DNA from: Anthostomella pinea | Lineage: Eukaryota; Ascomycota; Sordariomycetes; Xylariales; Xylariaceae | Reading direction: 5' to 3' | Assembly (NCBI GenBank): GCA_963556695.1 | Contig: CAUWAG010000010.1 | Location: forward strand, 682,001-746,000 | DNA: 64,000 nucleotides | Shown: in pieces, positions 10,682 through 22,050 of the stretch | Numbering within the stretch: the stretch's first letter is position 1 | How the letters are laid out: every line of letters begins with the position of its first letter | Program-made: the position numbers and the translations under genes | The notes under the pieces: generated by a model | What the model was told of the DNA's origin: nothing | Database searches by the model: none | The model's input: the letters and a program-made list of their open reading frames with translations, nothing else

Positions 10682-12465
10682 TCAAGAATCCATATCTTCT
10701 GACTCGGTAGCCTCTTCTATCCTGTGCTGCTCCATCTCCTCGTGCGCCGCCCAGTGATCCTCTGGAGTATCAGATTCGCTCACAATCTCTACCGCTAGTT
10801 CATGGCCGACCAAGCCAAGTCTTGGCTTCGGGTCTGACTTCTCGTTGAGTTCTTTCGTGACGGCTTCTACGTCGACATCCAGATACTCCCTCAAAAACTT
10901 GCCAACCTCGGTGTTCTCTACGTTGCCCCGAATCGCATCTGTCCCAGGGCCGCCTGAACTATAGACGTTGACGTCTACAGCCGAGTGGCCATGGGTACTC
11001 CAGCCAATCTGCGCACGAACACTGATCATGTTCGCGAACGCAGGCTGGGCTAGATCCGGGTAGAACGCGAGTGTCGTCAATTCTGGCTCCGAGGCATCGG
11101 ATATTCCAAGTCCAGGGATGACAAGTTCTTCGTTGATGTACTTCATCAACTTCTCGATAGAATCATCGCCATATGATGTCTTGGCGACGTGCTCCTGGAG
11201 CTGGCGGGCAAGGTGTTCCGAGGATGCCGTGACGTTCGCCAGAACAGCAGGGTACCAAAGATACTGCGGGTAGTTGACGTGGACCTCTGTTATCGATTCG
11301 TCAGCTTGGTCTGAAGTCATAATGAGGCGGTGTTGAACTTACGACGGGCGACAGATAGACCACCAGTCTCATGGTCACTGGTGGCCACCATGACTCCATC
11401 AGTCTTGCTTTCATCCAGGAAGTCTAGTACAGCCTTAAAAGCCTTGTCGTACTCGAGGACCTCTCGAACTTGAGCTGAAGGGTCGTTACCATGCCCAGCA
11501 TGATCGATTCTGCTACCCTCGATCATCAGGAAGAAGCCCTTGTCGCTGTCTTCCGTCGCCTTCTCCAGTGCTCTCAGCGCGGTTTTGGCCATCTCGCTCA
11601 AGCTTGGATATATCTCGTTCATGTTCCGCCTGTCTAGTTCGAAGGGAATGTCTGTGTCGGCAAAGAGTCCTAGCATCGGTAGCGGGACCTCTTTCTTGCC
11701 CTCCCAGTATTCGTCAAAAGCTGCTCTGTCGCTGATGTAGTTCCATCCGTAGTCTTTCTGTGCCATTTCCACGACATCTATTGTATCCTCACGGCAGCCA
11801 CCTTCGGTGCCGTTGGGTAGAAAGTGGCACCTGCCACCTCCGAACATCAAATCCACGACTCGATCGAGAGGCCCATGTCCGACCTCCTGAAGAGCAATGT
11901 CGTCGTTCTGTGATCGCACATCGACATGGCTGGCAAAGCAAGCCGGCGTCGCATCTGTGATGTCTGTCGTGACAACCAAGCCTGTAGTATATCCAGCTCT
12001 TTTCGCAGCTTCTAGCACAGTGCCGCAAGGGGTCGAGTCGGGCAGCATCGAAATTGCACCATTGTAGCTCTTCTTTCCGCAGCTGAAGGCTGTTGCACCA
12101 GCGGCGCTGTCGGTCACGAGAGAGGAGCTACTCCGAGTTCGGCTCGTTCCCCAGAAGTGCTTGTCGAGAGTGAGGGTATCGTCATATTCGAGGCCTTCGG
12201 TGTATTGTCTGAAGCTACGGGTCAGGGATAGGGAAGCCGGGCCCATGCCATCAGACACCATAAATATCAGGTTGCGCTTTCCAGCAGGTTTGTTGTAGGC
12301 AGTTTGCTGGCTGTGCGACACCCAGACAGCCATGACCAGTATGCCTGCTGTCGCTAGCAAGGCCCAGGCAAAGAGGAGGGATTCTCGCAGACGAACATAG
12401 AACGACCGTCCGCTATGGGTTGCTCGGGACTCCCCTCGCAGAGCATCTTCATCAGAATCTGACAT
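10682..12465 (-). CDS. PHO8: Vacuolar (repressible) alkaline phosphatase
   Basis: Two exons, 12465-11343 and 11286-10682, with a 56-bp intron (GTAAGT...ACAG), give 575 aa. A short acidic cytosolic tail (MSDSDEDALRGES) precedes one transmembrane anchor at about residues 30-49 (LLFAWALLATAGILVMAVWV). This is the type II topology of yeast Pho8 in the vacuole membrane. Catalytic features are FMVSDGMGPASLS (metal-binding Asp at about 72), LVTDSAAGATAF (nucleophile Ser at about 120), GSRIDHAGHGNDP and TSDHETGG (zinc-binding His and Asp). After the intron, VHVNYPQYLWYPAVLANV and TTHGHSAVDVN-type sequence (STHGHSAVDVNVYSSGG) continue the alignment. The enzyme hydrolyses phosphomonoesters in the vacuole. 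In yeast it is under PHO control and matured by proteolysis; I saw no clear CACGTG-type site upstream. Confidence 0.95.
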
Positions 12466-13557
12466 GTGGTCCGAGCCGGTGTGCGAACCGCGACGGTCGT
12501 CGGCAAGGAGAGGCGTCGTTGCGTTAGCCTAAACAAATGCATCGTCAGCTTTGTCTCCAGCCTCCAGGGCTGCGCGACAGGAACGGTGGCACTGGACGCT
12601 GGTCCAATGTCTCCAATTCAAGTGGGGGGACTACTCACCATTTTGAGTTGGGTTCATCAGCATGTAGTTGAGATGAACAAACTCAGATCTGAAGATCAGA
12701 TCGGACTTCGCGATGCCGATGTAGGGATGATTGACTGGTGGTTCCAGGTTGCTGGCTAAAGCCGCCAGGTGACAAGCAGTCAGGGACAATGATCACAATG
12801 GAGAGCTGCGCTGCCGCGACACATGACGTTATGGTCCCGTCACATGCCCGATAAGCGCCACCGCTTAAAGCAGCATAAGCTGATAAGGTAGCCTAGCCGT
12901 TATAAGCATCCAGCTTATCGCTCTGTGGCATTGCATACAAAGGAAACCCCCTTTGTACTTATCAATAATCACGGTGGTTTGTGTCAACTGTAGTTCATGC
13001 TTCCATCTGTGACAGTTGTTTACTTCGGTCTGGTCGATTACTCCAGGACAGCAGTTCAATACTGGGATACCCGGGTAGTTAAACAATATCATAAAATACT
13101 TATCCACAGAAAAGGGGTCACACACTTGCAAATTCCTGCCCGCTGAAAAGACACAACCGCGGGTCAGACTTGCAAAACGTTGGAACGGAGAAGATAGAAC
13201 AGGACGAAACAGTGTCATGCGATCATGGAACCTTCCTCGGTGTCTTCTTCTTCTGGCCTTCCCGACGACTTGGTCATGCTATGGGGATTGCGGGATGCCA
13301 GCGACGGCGTCGCAGCCCGAACCAATGGCAATCGGCTGCTGGTTTCCCATAAATAAACCCCTGCTGGTGAATCGTCAGCCCGCATCAACTTATCAAGCAA
13401 GGGGACGCGCGTTTCGATAAGAGTCAGAGTCGTACAGACATCAGCCAACAAGGCTTCATTGTCCTTTCGGGATGATGATAGACCTCGTCTTCTTCAAAAT
13501 CCCGCGACTTCGTTCATCTGAATTCTTTGGACTCAGACTGAGGTTCGATAAGCCGAC
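12466..13557. other. Intergenic region, divergent promoters of PHO8 and secreted-protein gene
   Basis: About 1.1 kb. No supported gene. A short run near 12850-12930 carries repeated AAGC/GCTTAT words that could pair, but I cannot assign a function. No clear PHO-type CACGTG motif is visible. Confidence 0.45.
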
Positions 13558-15177
13558 ATGATCGCCAGCCCCGTGCTGGCTCTGGTGGCTGCTGGCCTTG
13601 CTGTCGCCAACAGCCCTGATCACCACAAGAGCTTCAGGCCAAAGCTGGAGAGCGCCCGCGAGAATGGGCCTCAGATCTTCAACGCCATACACAACGCGAT
13701 GCGTGAGTTCGGGTCCGCGCTCAATCACAACGGGATGTCACTGTTCCCTGCTCTGATACCCGAGGGTGTGCTACTGTACCACGGAACCCATACGCGAGAC
13801 GTACCGCACGCTTTCGAATGGCTTGCCTTTGAAATAGAGCATGCTCAGCAGTTCGCCCTCCCAATGCCACCAAGACGTCCCCCGCCCAGAGTGTCCCATG
13901 AAGAGGAGCAAATATGGCACTCGATTCACGATCACGACCCCTTGGAACTTCATCTGGCTGCGCGGGAACTAGGCCGGCCACCGAGAGGACGACCTGACCC
14001 ATCGGAGTCAGGTCATTTGCACCTCTACCAAGCGACCAGGGAACTGAGAGTTCTGTATATCGATGGGATGGCAGCCGGCAAGACTGACATGGGCACAATT
14101 GATACGCAGGACTACCTTCTCACTGGAAATCAAGGAGAACGTCACTCCATGAATGACTGGGCCAGAGCTGAGGACCTCTGCAAGCTAGCGAAACCGTGGA
14201 GGATAGATGGATTCATCCGCATGGAACCGGGATTCGAGGTTATATACTGCGACTTCACTGAGGGGCTGCGGCTCGTCTCGACCCACCAACAACCCGAGAT
14301 GAACGATCCCGGAAGCTTGGTCGACGCAGATGCGTCGGAAGCTGGATGGGGAGGACTAATGACGTTTGCGTGGGCGAGAGCAGCAGCGCAGCGGTATCAC
14401 GACATCGGTGCATCGCGCGTCATGCTCGACTACTCGTCTATGGTTTCTGCATACTTCTACCCAGCAAACTTGACGAATCCAAAGCCAGACAGGCCTGAGC
14501 TTCCGAGACTGACTAATTCCAAAGACTGGGAACTGCAGATAATGAGAGAGCATATCGGTTACACGACGCTGAGGTCTCGGGGAACCGCAGAGCGGAGGGT
14601 GGGTTGGCAAGGCGTGGTCGACATGATCGTTTCACGCTATGCTAACCGGTTTCCTCTCATGGCTCGAACAGCGTCTCTTGATGTGTTCAAGTACGAGGTC
14701 AACAATCTCCTGAATGTCTTTATCGACTATTCTGAAGATGACAAGGGGCTGGAGGCAGCGAAGCGCCGATGTATTGGGTTTTACCTGCAACCTGCCAGCC
14801 CACAGACACCCGAAGACTTCTTGATACAGGCCGCGATTGAGAGCACAACCACTGCGATATGTACGGCCTTGTTCGAAGCCCGCCGGCTTGTGGTCGAGGA
14901 CACAGATGCAGATAAGTCCTCACTTAATGCCGGGAAGGACATCGTCAGGGAGTTGATGGATGTGCTGAGCTGGTCAACATGGAAAGAATGTGGTGCTTGC
15001 CAATCGGACGAAGTGTGCTTCATCGCGATGTGGCCGTTTGGAAACGTCGAGGATCATTTCCATCCCAGTTGTCTCAACCATTCTACTATTCACGGCCGGA
15101 TGACTTACTGGAGGAATGGACGGCCGGGACCGCGGCCGCCTCCGGATGAAAGACAGTATGAAGTCGGGGAATTGTGA
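13558..15177 (+). CDS. Conserved secreted protein of unknown function
   Basis: Single-exon frame of 539 aa with a signal peptide (MIASPVLALVAAGLAVANS) and no further membrane segment. I recall similar uncharacterised secreted proteins in filamentous fungi, recognisable by LLYHGTHTRDVPHAFEWLAF (about residues 71-90) and LRVLYIDGMAAGKTDMGT (about 163-180). Other recurring blocks are TQDYLLTG, EDLCKLA and IDGFIRMEPGFEVIYCDF. A late cysteine pair region (CGACQSDEVC) and a WPFG segment follow. No enzyme class is established. The YHGT block superficially recalls the HGT motif of ADP-ribosyltransferase folds, but no other motif of that fold is evident, so I do not call it one. The ATG follows a purine-poor leader at 13555. 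The gene is divergent from PHO8. Confidence 0.75.
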   Translation: MIASPVLALVAAGLAVANSPDHHKSFRPKLESARENGPQIFNAIHNAMREFGSALNHNGMSLFPALIPEGVLLYHGTHTRDVPHAFEWLAFEIEHAQQFALPMPPRRPPPRVSHEEEQIWHSIHDHDPLELHLAARELGRPPRGRPDPSESGHLHLYQATRELRVLYIDGMAAGKTDMGTIDTQDYLLTGNQGERHSMNDWARAEDLCKLAKPWRIDGFIRMEPGFEVIYCDFTEGLRLVSTHQQPEMNDPGSLVDADASEAGWGGLMTFAWARAAAQRYHDIGASRVMLDYSSMVSAYFYPANLTNPKPDRPELPRLTNSKDWELQIMREHIGYTTLRSRGTAERRVGWQGVVDMIVSRYANRFPLMARTASLDVFKYEVNNLLNVFIDYSEDDKGLEAAKRRCIGFYLQPASPQTPEDFLIQAAIESTTTAICTALFEARRLVVEDTDADKSSLNAGKDIVRELMDVLSWSTWKECGACQSDEVCFIAMWPFGNVEDHFHPSCLNHSTIHGRMTYWRNGRPGPRPPPDERQYEVGEL

Positions 15178-15947
15178 AAGCGTGGCACGTATCAACACAA
15201 GTCAAAACACAACATGTTCGTCTCATAGATGCTACGAACAGCATTCCCCTACTAAACATGGTGGTATGATGGAAGCAATGGCTCATACAGCTGGCCACTC
15301 GAACTCGATCATCACTGACTTGCTCCCGTGGTCTCATTCCAGCCTCTGCTAACGGCGCCTGCAAGGCATAAGGGTGATTATCACGTCATCTTTGTGGTAC
15401 AGCAAGGAAAGGCTTCAATCTCAAGCCAGGGTGCCAGTTGATCTAGAACCAGGTTAAAACCACTGAGATGGCCACCGTTCGGATGTGTGTGACTAACTGC
15501 GACGCAGAGGAGTAATGATAGGGCAAGACGCTGAAAGAAATGACATGGCGAGAACGACATCCACGCTCGGGGGCAGAGTGTTAGAGACACACAGATCTTA
15601 TGTTCTGTTCTCGTTCCTCACTCAATATGAGGATCTGACCTGAAGAGGCGCTCTCAAGGTCGGCGGGTGCAACAACACGGGACTCGTCTAGGTACTCAGG
15701 GAGTTATCAGAGACGCGAACAAGACATGATATATCTGAGCGAATCGGCAGCTGACCAAGTTATCGTGGACCATATTCATGGTCGTAGGTAATAAAGTCGA
15801 TGCCACTCAGGGGCGCCTGAATCAGGAGATGCCAGCGGCGAGGGCGAGCTTACCTGCGTTGACGAATCGTTACCACGTCGCACCATCTAGGTAGCCAAGC
15901 ACCATTGAGAAGCTATCGCGAGTGTCTGGGATAAACAAGATGTAAAT
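15178..15947. other. Intergenic region
   Basis: About 770 bp between the secreted-protein gene and a degenerate transposon copy. Only short frames without motifs. It likely contains the 3' UTR of the upstream gene. Confidence 0.45.
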
Positions 15948-16674
15948 GAGTCCGTTACACGCTATGTTGCTAAGATTCTAAATGACCTGTAAAGATGTCA
16001 AAATACTAAAATAAGCATACAAGCATAAGCAGCTCTAATTTGATGCACTACTTTTAATACTCATTGTCGAGAATCCTGGTACGTGCGGAATAAGGGTAGC
16101 CCTTCTTGCTTGAGGAAGACTGGGGGGTGATCGCACATTGAAGTGACTGATCGTTCGTGAAAATCTTCGTGAAATCCACTCTCCTTCTCGTTCCTCGCCC
16201 TCATTCGCGAATGATCAGGGCTACTGAGGAAAGCTATCTCCGATGATCTCCGATGGGAAGGAGGAGATGACTGCCACGCGCTTCAGATGACTGCTGCGAA
16301 CGCCGTGTGGGCTTCAAGGTGACTGCCGCGCGCTATAGATGATCGCTACGAGCGCCGCGGACTTTGGGTGGTTGGATGAGGTGCTCGCGGAAGGGGGTTA
16401 CTCATCTGCTGCTGCGCACTCTGGAGCCGTCTCCCTCGTCGGCGCCCTCTCGCACTGCCACGGACCTTGGTCTGCGCCGTGGACTTGGAGTGTGAGGCTC
16501 TCGCGGAAGGGCAACACACACTCGCTATGGCACCTTGGATGACGCGCTGTGAAGCCGTCTCTCCCTCTGCTGGCGCCCCATCAAACGACACAATGGCACC
16601 CACACAGCCCGAGACCAAATGTACCTTCGTGTGCTAGACGGGTGGCGTACGAAGAGTTATGAGGGTTTGGTGTA
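15948..16674. mobile_element. Degenerate TIR element (same family as 19282, 33957, 53045)
   Basis: The right end (about 16644-16674) reads GCGTACGAAGAGTTATGAGG then GTTTGGTGTA, the reverse of the terminal repeat TACACTTAGCCCTCATAAGT...CTCCGTACGCG seen intact at 19282. The left end is decayed but GAGTCCGTTACACGCTATGT at about 15945 aligns with the same terminus. Inside, AATAAGC...AGCAGCTCTAAT at about 16010-16045 is shared with 19370 and 53140. Sequence from 16070 onward is shared with the larger element at 19483-22941 (GACTGCTGCGAACGCCG and GATGACGCGCT words). No transposase frame is present, so this is a non-autonomous relic. Confidence 0.6.
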
Positions 16675-17386
16675 CCAGAAACCCTTAAGATGATAATATC
16701 CTTCTCGTCATGGAAATGACGCCTCTATGCCTGTACTCAAGCCGCTAGCATTAAGAAACGAACACCAGCGTAAAGCTGACCAACAAAGCGTAACTGGTAA
16801 TGGCTGGTCAACCAAGTCCGGCTTCTTCAACTGTTGATTTGCTTCTCATCTCCTGCCACTTTGCGAATGTGGTAAGTTGACGATGTACCGTTCGGTTACA
16901 TCAACTCAAATTTGGCGCCCCTTTCCAATATCGGTAGCAGTCCTCTGTTATATTACTCTGACACCAGTACAACATGGACGAAGTGAGGTGTTGCACAAGC
17001 GGCTCTCAAGTAATGAAGTCAGGTTTGGCCCATCAGGATCCAAACTGTCTTATCTGATCTGAAAATGGAGGTCCACGATCTGCAAGAGGTACGATCCTCG
17101 CGACGAGCTGCTCAAAATCGCCTAGCCCCAAGGTCCCAGGGTAGGATTCGTGGCACCTCATGCAGGGCTCCCGCAGTTATCAGACTGCTATGTCTTATCA
17201 CTAGGCAGAGGCGTTCGGTAAGCTGTAGTGAGACATGGAGGCTGGCTTTGAACGCTTGCGGCCCTTATTTCTGATCTGGTAGCCTGGGGGTAGAGGTCTT
17301 AAATCGGCGGTACGGCGCCTCCCTTTGTTGGATAAGCCGTGACCTGGGACTGCGTCTAAGATCGAAACGACGCGCCGCGAGGAATA
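16675..17386. other. Intergenic region upstream of polyamine oxidase
   Basis: About 710 bp. Expected to contain the polyamine oxidase promoter. No supported gene and no distinct regulatory motif. Confidence 0.45.
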
Positions 17387-19290
17387 ATGAAGACCACCAA
17401 TTGGCAGCTCATCGCCTCCTGGTGTGCCCTTGCAGTGTCCAGGTCGGCAGCGTCCCCCTATCCCAAAGGTAACGAAACGTGCCAATGCCGGAAGACATCG
17501 GTTGCGATCCTCGGGGCTGGCGTTGCTGGCATCACGGCTGCTCAGGCTCTCTCCAACGCGTCAATCTCGGACTTCATCATAGTCGAGCGCAACGACTACA
17601 TCGGCGGTCGTGTCGCGCATACGAGCTTCGGGACGAAGCCGAATGGGACGCCGTACACGGTCGAGCTTGGTGCTAACTGGGTTCAGGGGCTGGGTATTGA
17701 GGGAGGTCCCGAGAACCCCATATGGACCTTGGCCAAGAAGTACGGGCTCGACAATACGTATTCGAACTATAGCTCCATACTGACCTACGACGAATCTGGT
17801 GCGGCTGACTTTGGGGGTCTCTTCGACAAGTTTGAGGAAGCTTACACGATTGCTGAACAAGATGCGGGGTACATCCTCACAGAGGTGAGGATTCCGAGCT
17901 ATTCATTCTGAGATCTTTTTCTGTGAAATACGGATCCAAAGTTCCGGCTGCGCTGCTTGTTTCGCTATGACTTCCGCGCTGCAGCTGGGGCCGTCAGCCA
18001 GTCACTATGGCCATTGCTGACTTGCAATGTGAAATCAGAATCTGCAGGACACGAGCACCCGAGCCGGGTTCAGTCTGGCCGGCTGGAAACCGGGCAAGGA
18101 CATGAAAGCCCAGGCTCTCGAGTGGTGGTTTTGGGATTGGGAGACGTCTTGGTCTCCCGAGCAGAGCGGCTTCCTATTCGGCATCACCGGTTACAACCTG
18201 AGCTTCTATCAATGGAGTGACGAGAACAACTTCGTGTGGGACCAGAGGGGGTTCAATGCCTTTGTGATCGGCGAGGCAAACGAGTTCCTGACGCACAATG
18301 ACTCGCGGCTCCTCCTGAACACGGTTGTAAAGTCAATCGAGTACGGGCCTGATGGGGTTGTGGTACGTCTGGATGGAGGAGGTTGTATCGAGGCCGAACG
18401 TGAGTGGACTGTCTCTTGAACGAGCTTCAGCTTGATCAAGCAGACCTGCATGAATGATCTCTGCTGATACTCACACAGACGCTATCGCGACATTCTCACT
18501 CGGGGTGCTTCAAAACGAAGTGGTCGCTTTCGATCCGCCGCTGCCTCGATGGAAGCGGGAAGCCATCGAACAGTTTCAGATGGGCACTTACACCAAGATC
18601 TTCCTGCAGTTTTCCGAAGCCTTCTGGGACCTGGACACCGAGTTCTTCCTCTATGCCGACGAGAACTTCCGTGGTTACTATCCCGTCTGGCAGTCGCTCA
18701 CGGGCCCGGGGTTTCATGAAGGCTCCAACATCATATTCGTGACCTTGGTCGATGGCCAGTCGTATCGTGTCGAGCAGCAATCCGACGAAGAGACCAAGAC
18801 GGAGGCCATGGCTGTCCTGAGGGCCATGTTTCCAGACAAGGACATTCCGGAGCCGATTGACTTCATGTATCCGAGATGGAGTACAGAAGAGTGAGTGCTC
18901 ATCCGTCGAACCGCAATGCTCCAACCCTAACTCACAGTCCCGATCAGATGGGCTTTTGGCTCTTACAGCAACTGGCCCGTTGGCATGACGCTGGAGAAGC
19001 ACCAGAACCTTCGCTCCAACGTGGACCGACTCTGGTTCGCGGGCGAGGCGACGTCGGCACAGTACTTCGGGTTCCTTCAAGGAGCGTGGTTCGAAGGCCG
19101 TGATGTGGGCATGCGCATCGCGGGCCTGCTTGACGAAGGAGACGAGAATCGGCAATGCAACAACGTCTCGACCACGGGCTGCGGGGAGATGGCCAAGTAT
19201 CAGGTGCTCCACGGGACGACACAGCTCGAGGAATTCAACGTGCTGAACGGGTGGCCGGTGAGCAGCTTCTTAGACTATGGCTACACTTAG
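17387..19290 (+). CDS. Secreted FAD-dependent polyamine (amine) oxidase
   Basis: Four exons, 17387-17884, 18039-18399, 18479-18890 and 18948-19290, give 537 aa with matching phases. A signal peptide (MKTTNWQLIASWCALAVSRS) predicts export. The FAD-binding Rossmann motif is VAILGAGVAGITAAQAL (GAGVAG at about 43-48), followed by ERNDYIGGRV. The conserved VELGANWVQGLG and the C-terminal flavin loop LWFAGEATSAQYFGFLQGAW complete the flavin-dependent amine oxidase fold. The family oxidises spermine or spermidine type amines to aldehydes with release of hydrogen peroxide. The stop codon and the preceding Thr codon overlap a transposon terminal repeat that starts at 19282, so the last residues (GYT) are partly transposon-derived. 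An older C-terminus may have been longer or different. The neighbour downstream is only transposon sequence. Confidence 0.9.
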
Positions 19291-19482
19291 CCCTCATAAG
19301 TCTCCGTACGCGCTATGTTAAAGGGATTCTAGATCACACGTCAGAATTTGGAGATACTGGAAGAAGCAGACAGGTATAGCAGCTCTAATGTGATACGCCA
19401 CTTCTAATGCTTATTGATTTTTTGCGTTCCGTATGAGACGTGCCAGACGATCATCCTCGACCACCGTGATTTGAAAGCAAGG
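19282..19482. mobile_element. Left terminal inverted repeat and subterminal part of a TA-inserting element
   Basis: TACACTTAGCCCTCATAAGT followed by CTCCGTACGCGCTATGTTAA is the best-preserved copy of this terminus in the window. It overlaps the last codons of the polyamine oxidase. The subterminal AGCAGCTCTAATGTGATACG block matches 16030 and 53150. I could not find a matching right terminus downstream, because the rest is interrupted by other repeats. Confidence 0.65.
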
Positions 19483-21026
19483 TGTCGGGAACCCTGGTAA
19501 GTGCGGGAGTAGGGGTAGATTCCCTTCTTACTTTCCTTTGACCCTTTGACCCAACGTGACCACCAAAGCCACCAAATCCTTACACGCGCTCATGGCTGAG
19601 GGTGGTCTCTGGTCCATATGGTCTCCTTGGTCTCCTTGGTCTCCCTGGTTTCCTTCCTCCTCGCTCGAATAGGAAGTTGATCAACGCGACGGCGTGGCAG
19701 AATCCTCTGTTGCGTTGCGTGCGTGCGTTTAACTGCATGACTGCTCAGATGGCTCTGATAAATCCAATGGCTCTGATAGCCCTGTTAAGCTTTGAGAAGC
19801 TTGAAAACACATTGAAACTGGGATCCGACAGCGATACCATCCCTCGGATAGGAAAGCGGTTTACCCGTGCTGCGGCAGAATCCCTCCCTGCGGTGCCAAT
19901 CCCTCTGTGGTGTGGCCACTAGCCAACTGCCAACTGCCCTCCAGATGGGCTCCCAATCCTTCAAAGGCTCCAATAGCCTTGCGAGGTTCAGTCCTTTCCA
20001 ACCACTCCAACAGGCTTGAGAGACTCCAATCGGTTCCGAATGCCGTGCTGCGTGAGGGTCTCTTGACTCTTTGAACGCCGTATTCCGTGATGTTCTTACT
20101 TCGTGATGCCGTCGTCGATTAGACGGGCTTCGGTGGCTCATGAATTCTTCGTGTTTAGGGGTCCACCTCTCAGACTGAGGACCTTGGCTTCTTTTGATGC
20201 TGGTATGAGAGCCATCCATTCGCTTGCCGAAGCGCCCTTATCTTTGGTTGTGTGCGCGTGCCTCTGTGGAGGTCTACTTTGCGTGTGCCCCCTGTGACCT
20301 GGCGGACTTCTTTCTGCGTCCCTCTGCCGCGTTGGCAAGAGGACTTCTCGTGGGACTCCGTACATAATAAAGGGGGTGCCATTGAGGATCTGGTGCTTCC
20401 CCCGCTGAGGAGCTCTCGCATTCGTGACATGTGAAAAAGGGATGCCGTTAATGCTCTGGAGTTCTTCTCCTTCTGGTGCCTCTGCCGCGTTGGCGAGAGG
20501 ACTTCTGGTCGCTCCGGATGACTCTGCTGCCATCAAGCTACTCGTGTGCCCCTTCTGCTGAGGTCCTCTACTGCTCGCGGATGACTCCGATGCTTTCAGC
20601 TGCTTGGTGCCTTTGCCATCGTTGCAACAGGGATTGTGGTCGCTTCTCCCGCTGAAGAGATCGCTTCTCGTGCTAGCTTGCTCGCTCGTGAGGATCTTCT
20701 TACAGCTGCTCACTTCTTGTGACATGTCCTTTCGGTGGTCGACGTCGTCTGCTATCGTCACGGCTCCGTGACTTCTCGTCGAAGGGCTTTTTGGCACGTG
20801 CTTGCTACCATCGTGGATGAAGAGCTTGCTTTTTTCCGATATTTGTATTCTTCCGTATCTCTCGTCGATATGGCGGCGTACCTAGTCGTCGGCAATAGGC
20901 CTTTATTTTTATTTTTTATAATATATATATAATAGTGCCTTAGCAGCTAACTGATTATTACATTTTGTAGTGATAATGCTTTTTTTGATGCTATTTAGTC
21001 GATAATTACCAAAGGTTTACGCGTAT

Positions 21027-21230
21027 TGTTGGATCCATGCGATTCCAGCCTGCAAACCATCTATACCAGGACCCACATGTATGATTAGATAAGTGATTAG
21101 ATACCGGATTGCGAGGTCACTTAGCCAGACCTTCAGGTCCAGCTAGACCTCCCAATCCAACCATCAGCAACATCATGACCTTGACCCCATACTCGAGTAT
21201 TATGATTGATCGTTCAAGCCTGTTCCAACA
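21027..21230 (-). mobile_element. Solo LTR, 204 bp, 5-bp target duplication (family Z)
   Basis: The sequence begins TGTTGGATCC and ends TTCCAACA (retroelement-type TG...CA ends). It is flanked by the direct duplication CGTAT at 21022-21026 and 21231-21235. The same 204-bp sequence, inverted and almost identical (about three differences seen), is at 41863-42066. TGTTGGA/TCCAACA ends and 5-bp duplications fit a Ty1/copia-type LTR. No internal retroelement sequence is present, so it is a product of LTR-LTR recombination. Confidence 0.88.
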
Positions 21231-21737
21231 CGTATGTTTTTACTTTCAGCGGCTAAAAGCCTTCGTGCTTAGTTTGTTAAGGATTTGTTCCGGTGCTTTG
21301 CTGCTAATTAGGCGACCCTTGCGAGGACTTGGTTCAGGTGCTTGCCGTGGTGTAACTACCACGCGTAATTCGGTGCTTCCTTCTCGCTTAAGAAATACTT
21401 ATGCTCGATGCCTCCTTCGGTCGGAGGACTTGTGCGCCAGCATCGCTTGAGAGAGGGCTAGGGCTTCGGGGCTCGCACGTGCTGTTGTGTATGACTTGCA
21501 ACCACGTGCCGTGAGGTTCGGGGTGTGCTTCTTTTGCAAGGAAGACTTGAGGTGTGTGCCGCGAAGCAGCAGATTCGCGTTGCGGACTGATCTTTCGTGG
21601 AAATTTTCATGAAAATCCTTTCCTTTTACTCGTTCCTCGCCCTCATCCGCTAATGATCAGGGCTGCCGAGGAAGGTTCTCTTTGAGTAGGGGAAGGGGAA
21701 GATGACTGCCACGCGTTGCAGATCACTGCTGCGAACG

Positions 21738-22050
21738 CTCTGAGGGGGTCAAGTTCCCCAGCAACCAGACCCCCAACCCATATGTACCGTAAATTCAGCC
21801 CATCTTTCACCGACGCCCTGTACCAACGTCAACCCTTAAGGCCTCTTGGTATAGTTTGGTATGAGACAAAATCCTCTCGGGGGTTTTTCGTAGGTCTCTG
21901 GTTCGATCCCGGGACGTGCTAGCATGCAAGTGGATAGGGCTTCGCTCAGGTCAAGGCACGTTACCGTCCAATAGATTGAGCTTTTTGCAGTAATCCATGA
22001 TGAATTTTTTGATCTGGTCCTGTGGTGCATACCTGCCTTACCGCTTCGGG
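21738..22050 (+). mobile_element. tRNA-derived, SINE-like insertion
   Basis: Positions about 21840-21862 contain an A-box-like TGGTATAGTTTGGTATGA and 21899-21911 a B-box-like GGTTCGATCCCGG, spaced as in a tRNA gene. The 5' part GGCCTCTTGG resembles a tRNA acceptor arm, but there is no complementary 3' arm, so it is not a functional tRNA. The surrounding repeat, compared with its copy at 16288, is interrupted at about 21738 and resumes near 22050, which defines an insertion. Transcription by RNA polymerase III is possible from the boxes but untested. Confidence 0.45.

Noticed and set aside
20138..20797. 219-codon minus-strand frame inside the 3.5-kb element
   Set aside because: A DNA repeat (TCTGCCGCGTTGG, at 20322 and 20488) falls in different reading frames, which argues against selection on the protein. 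No motif recognised.
21840..21915. Functional tRNA gene
   Set aside because: A- and B-boxes are present, but the 3' strand does not pair with the 5' acceptor arm and no anticodon stem closes, so I list it only as SINE-like.
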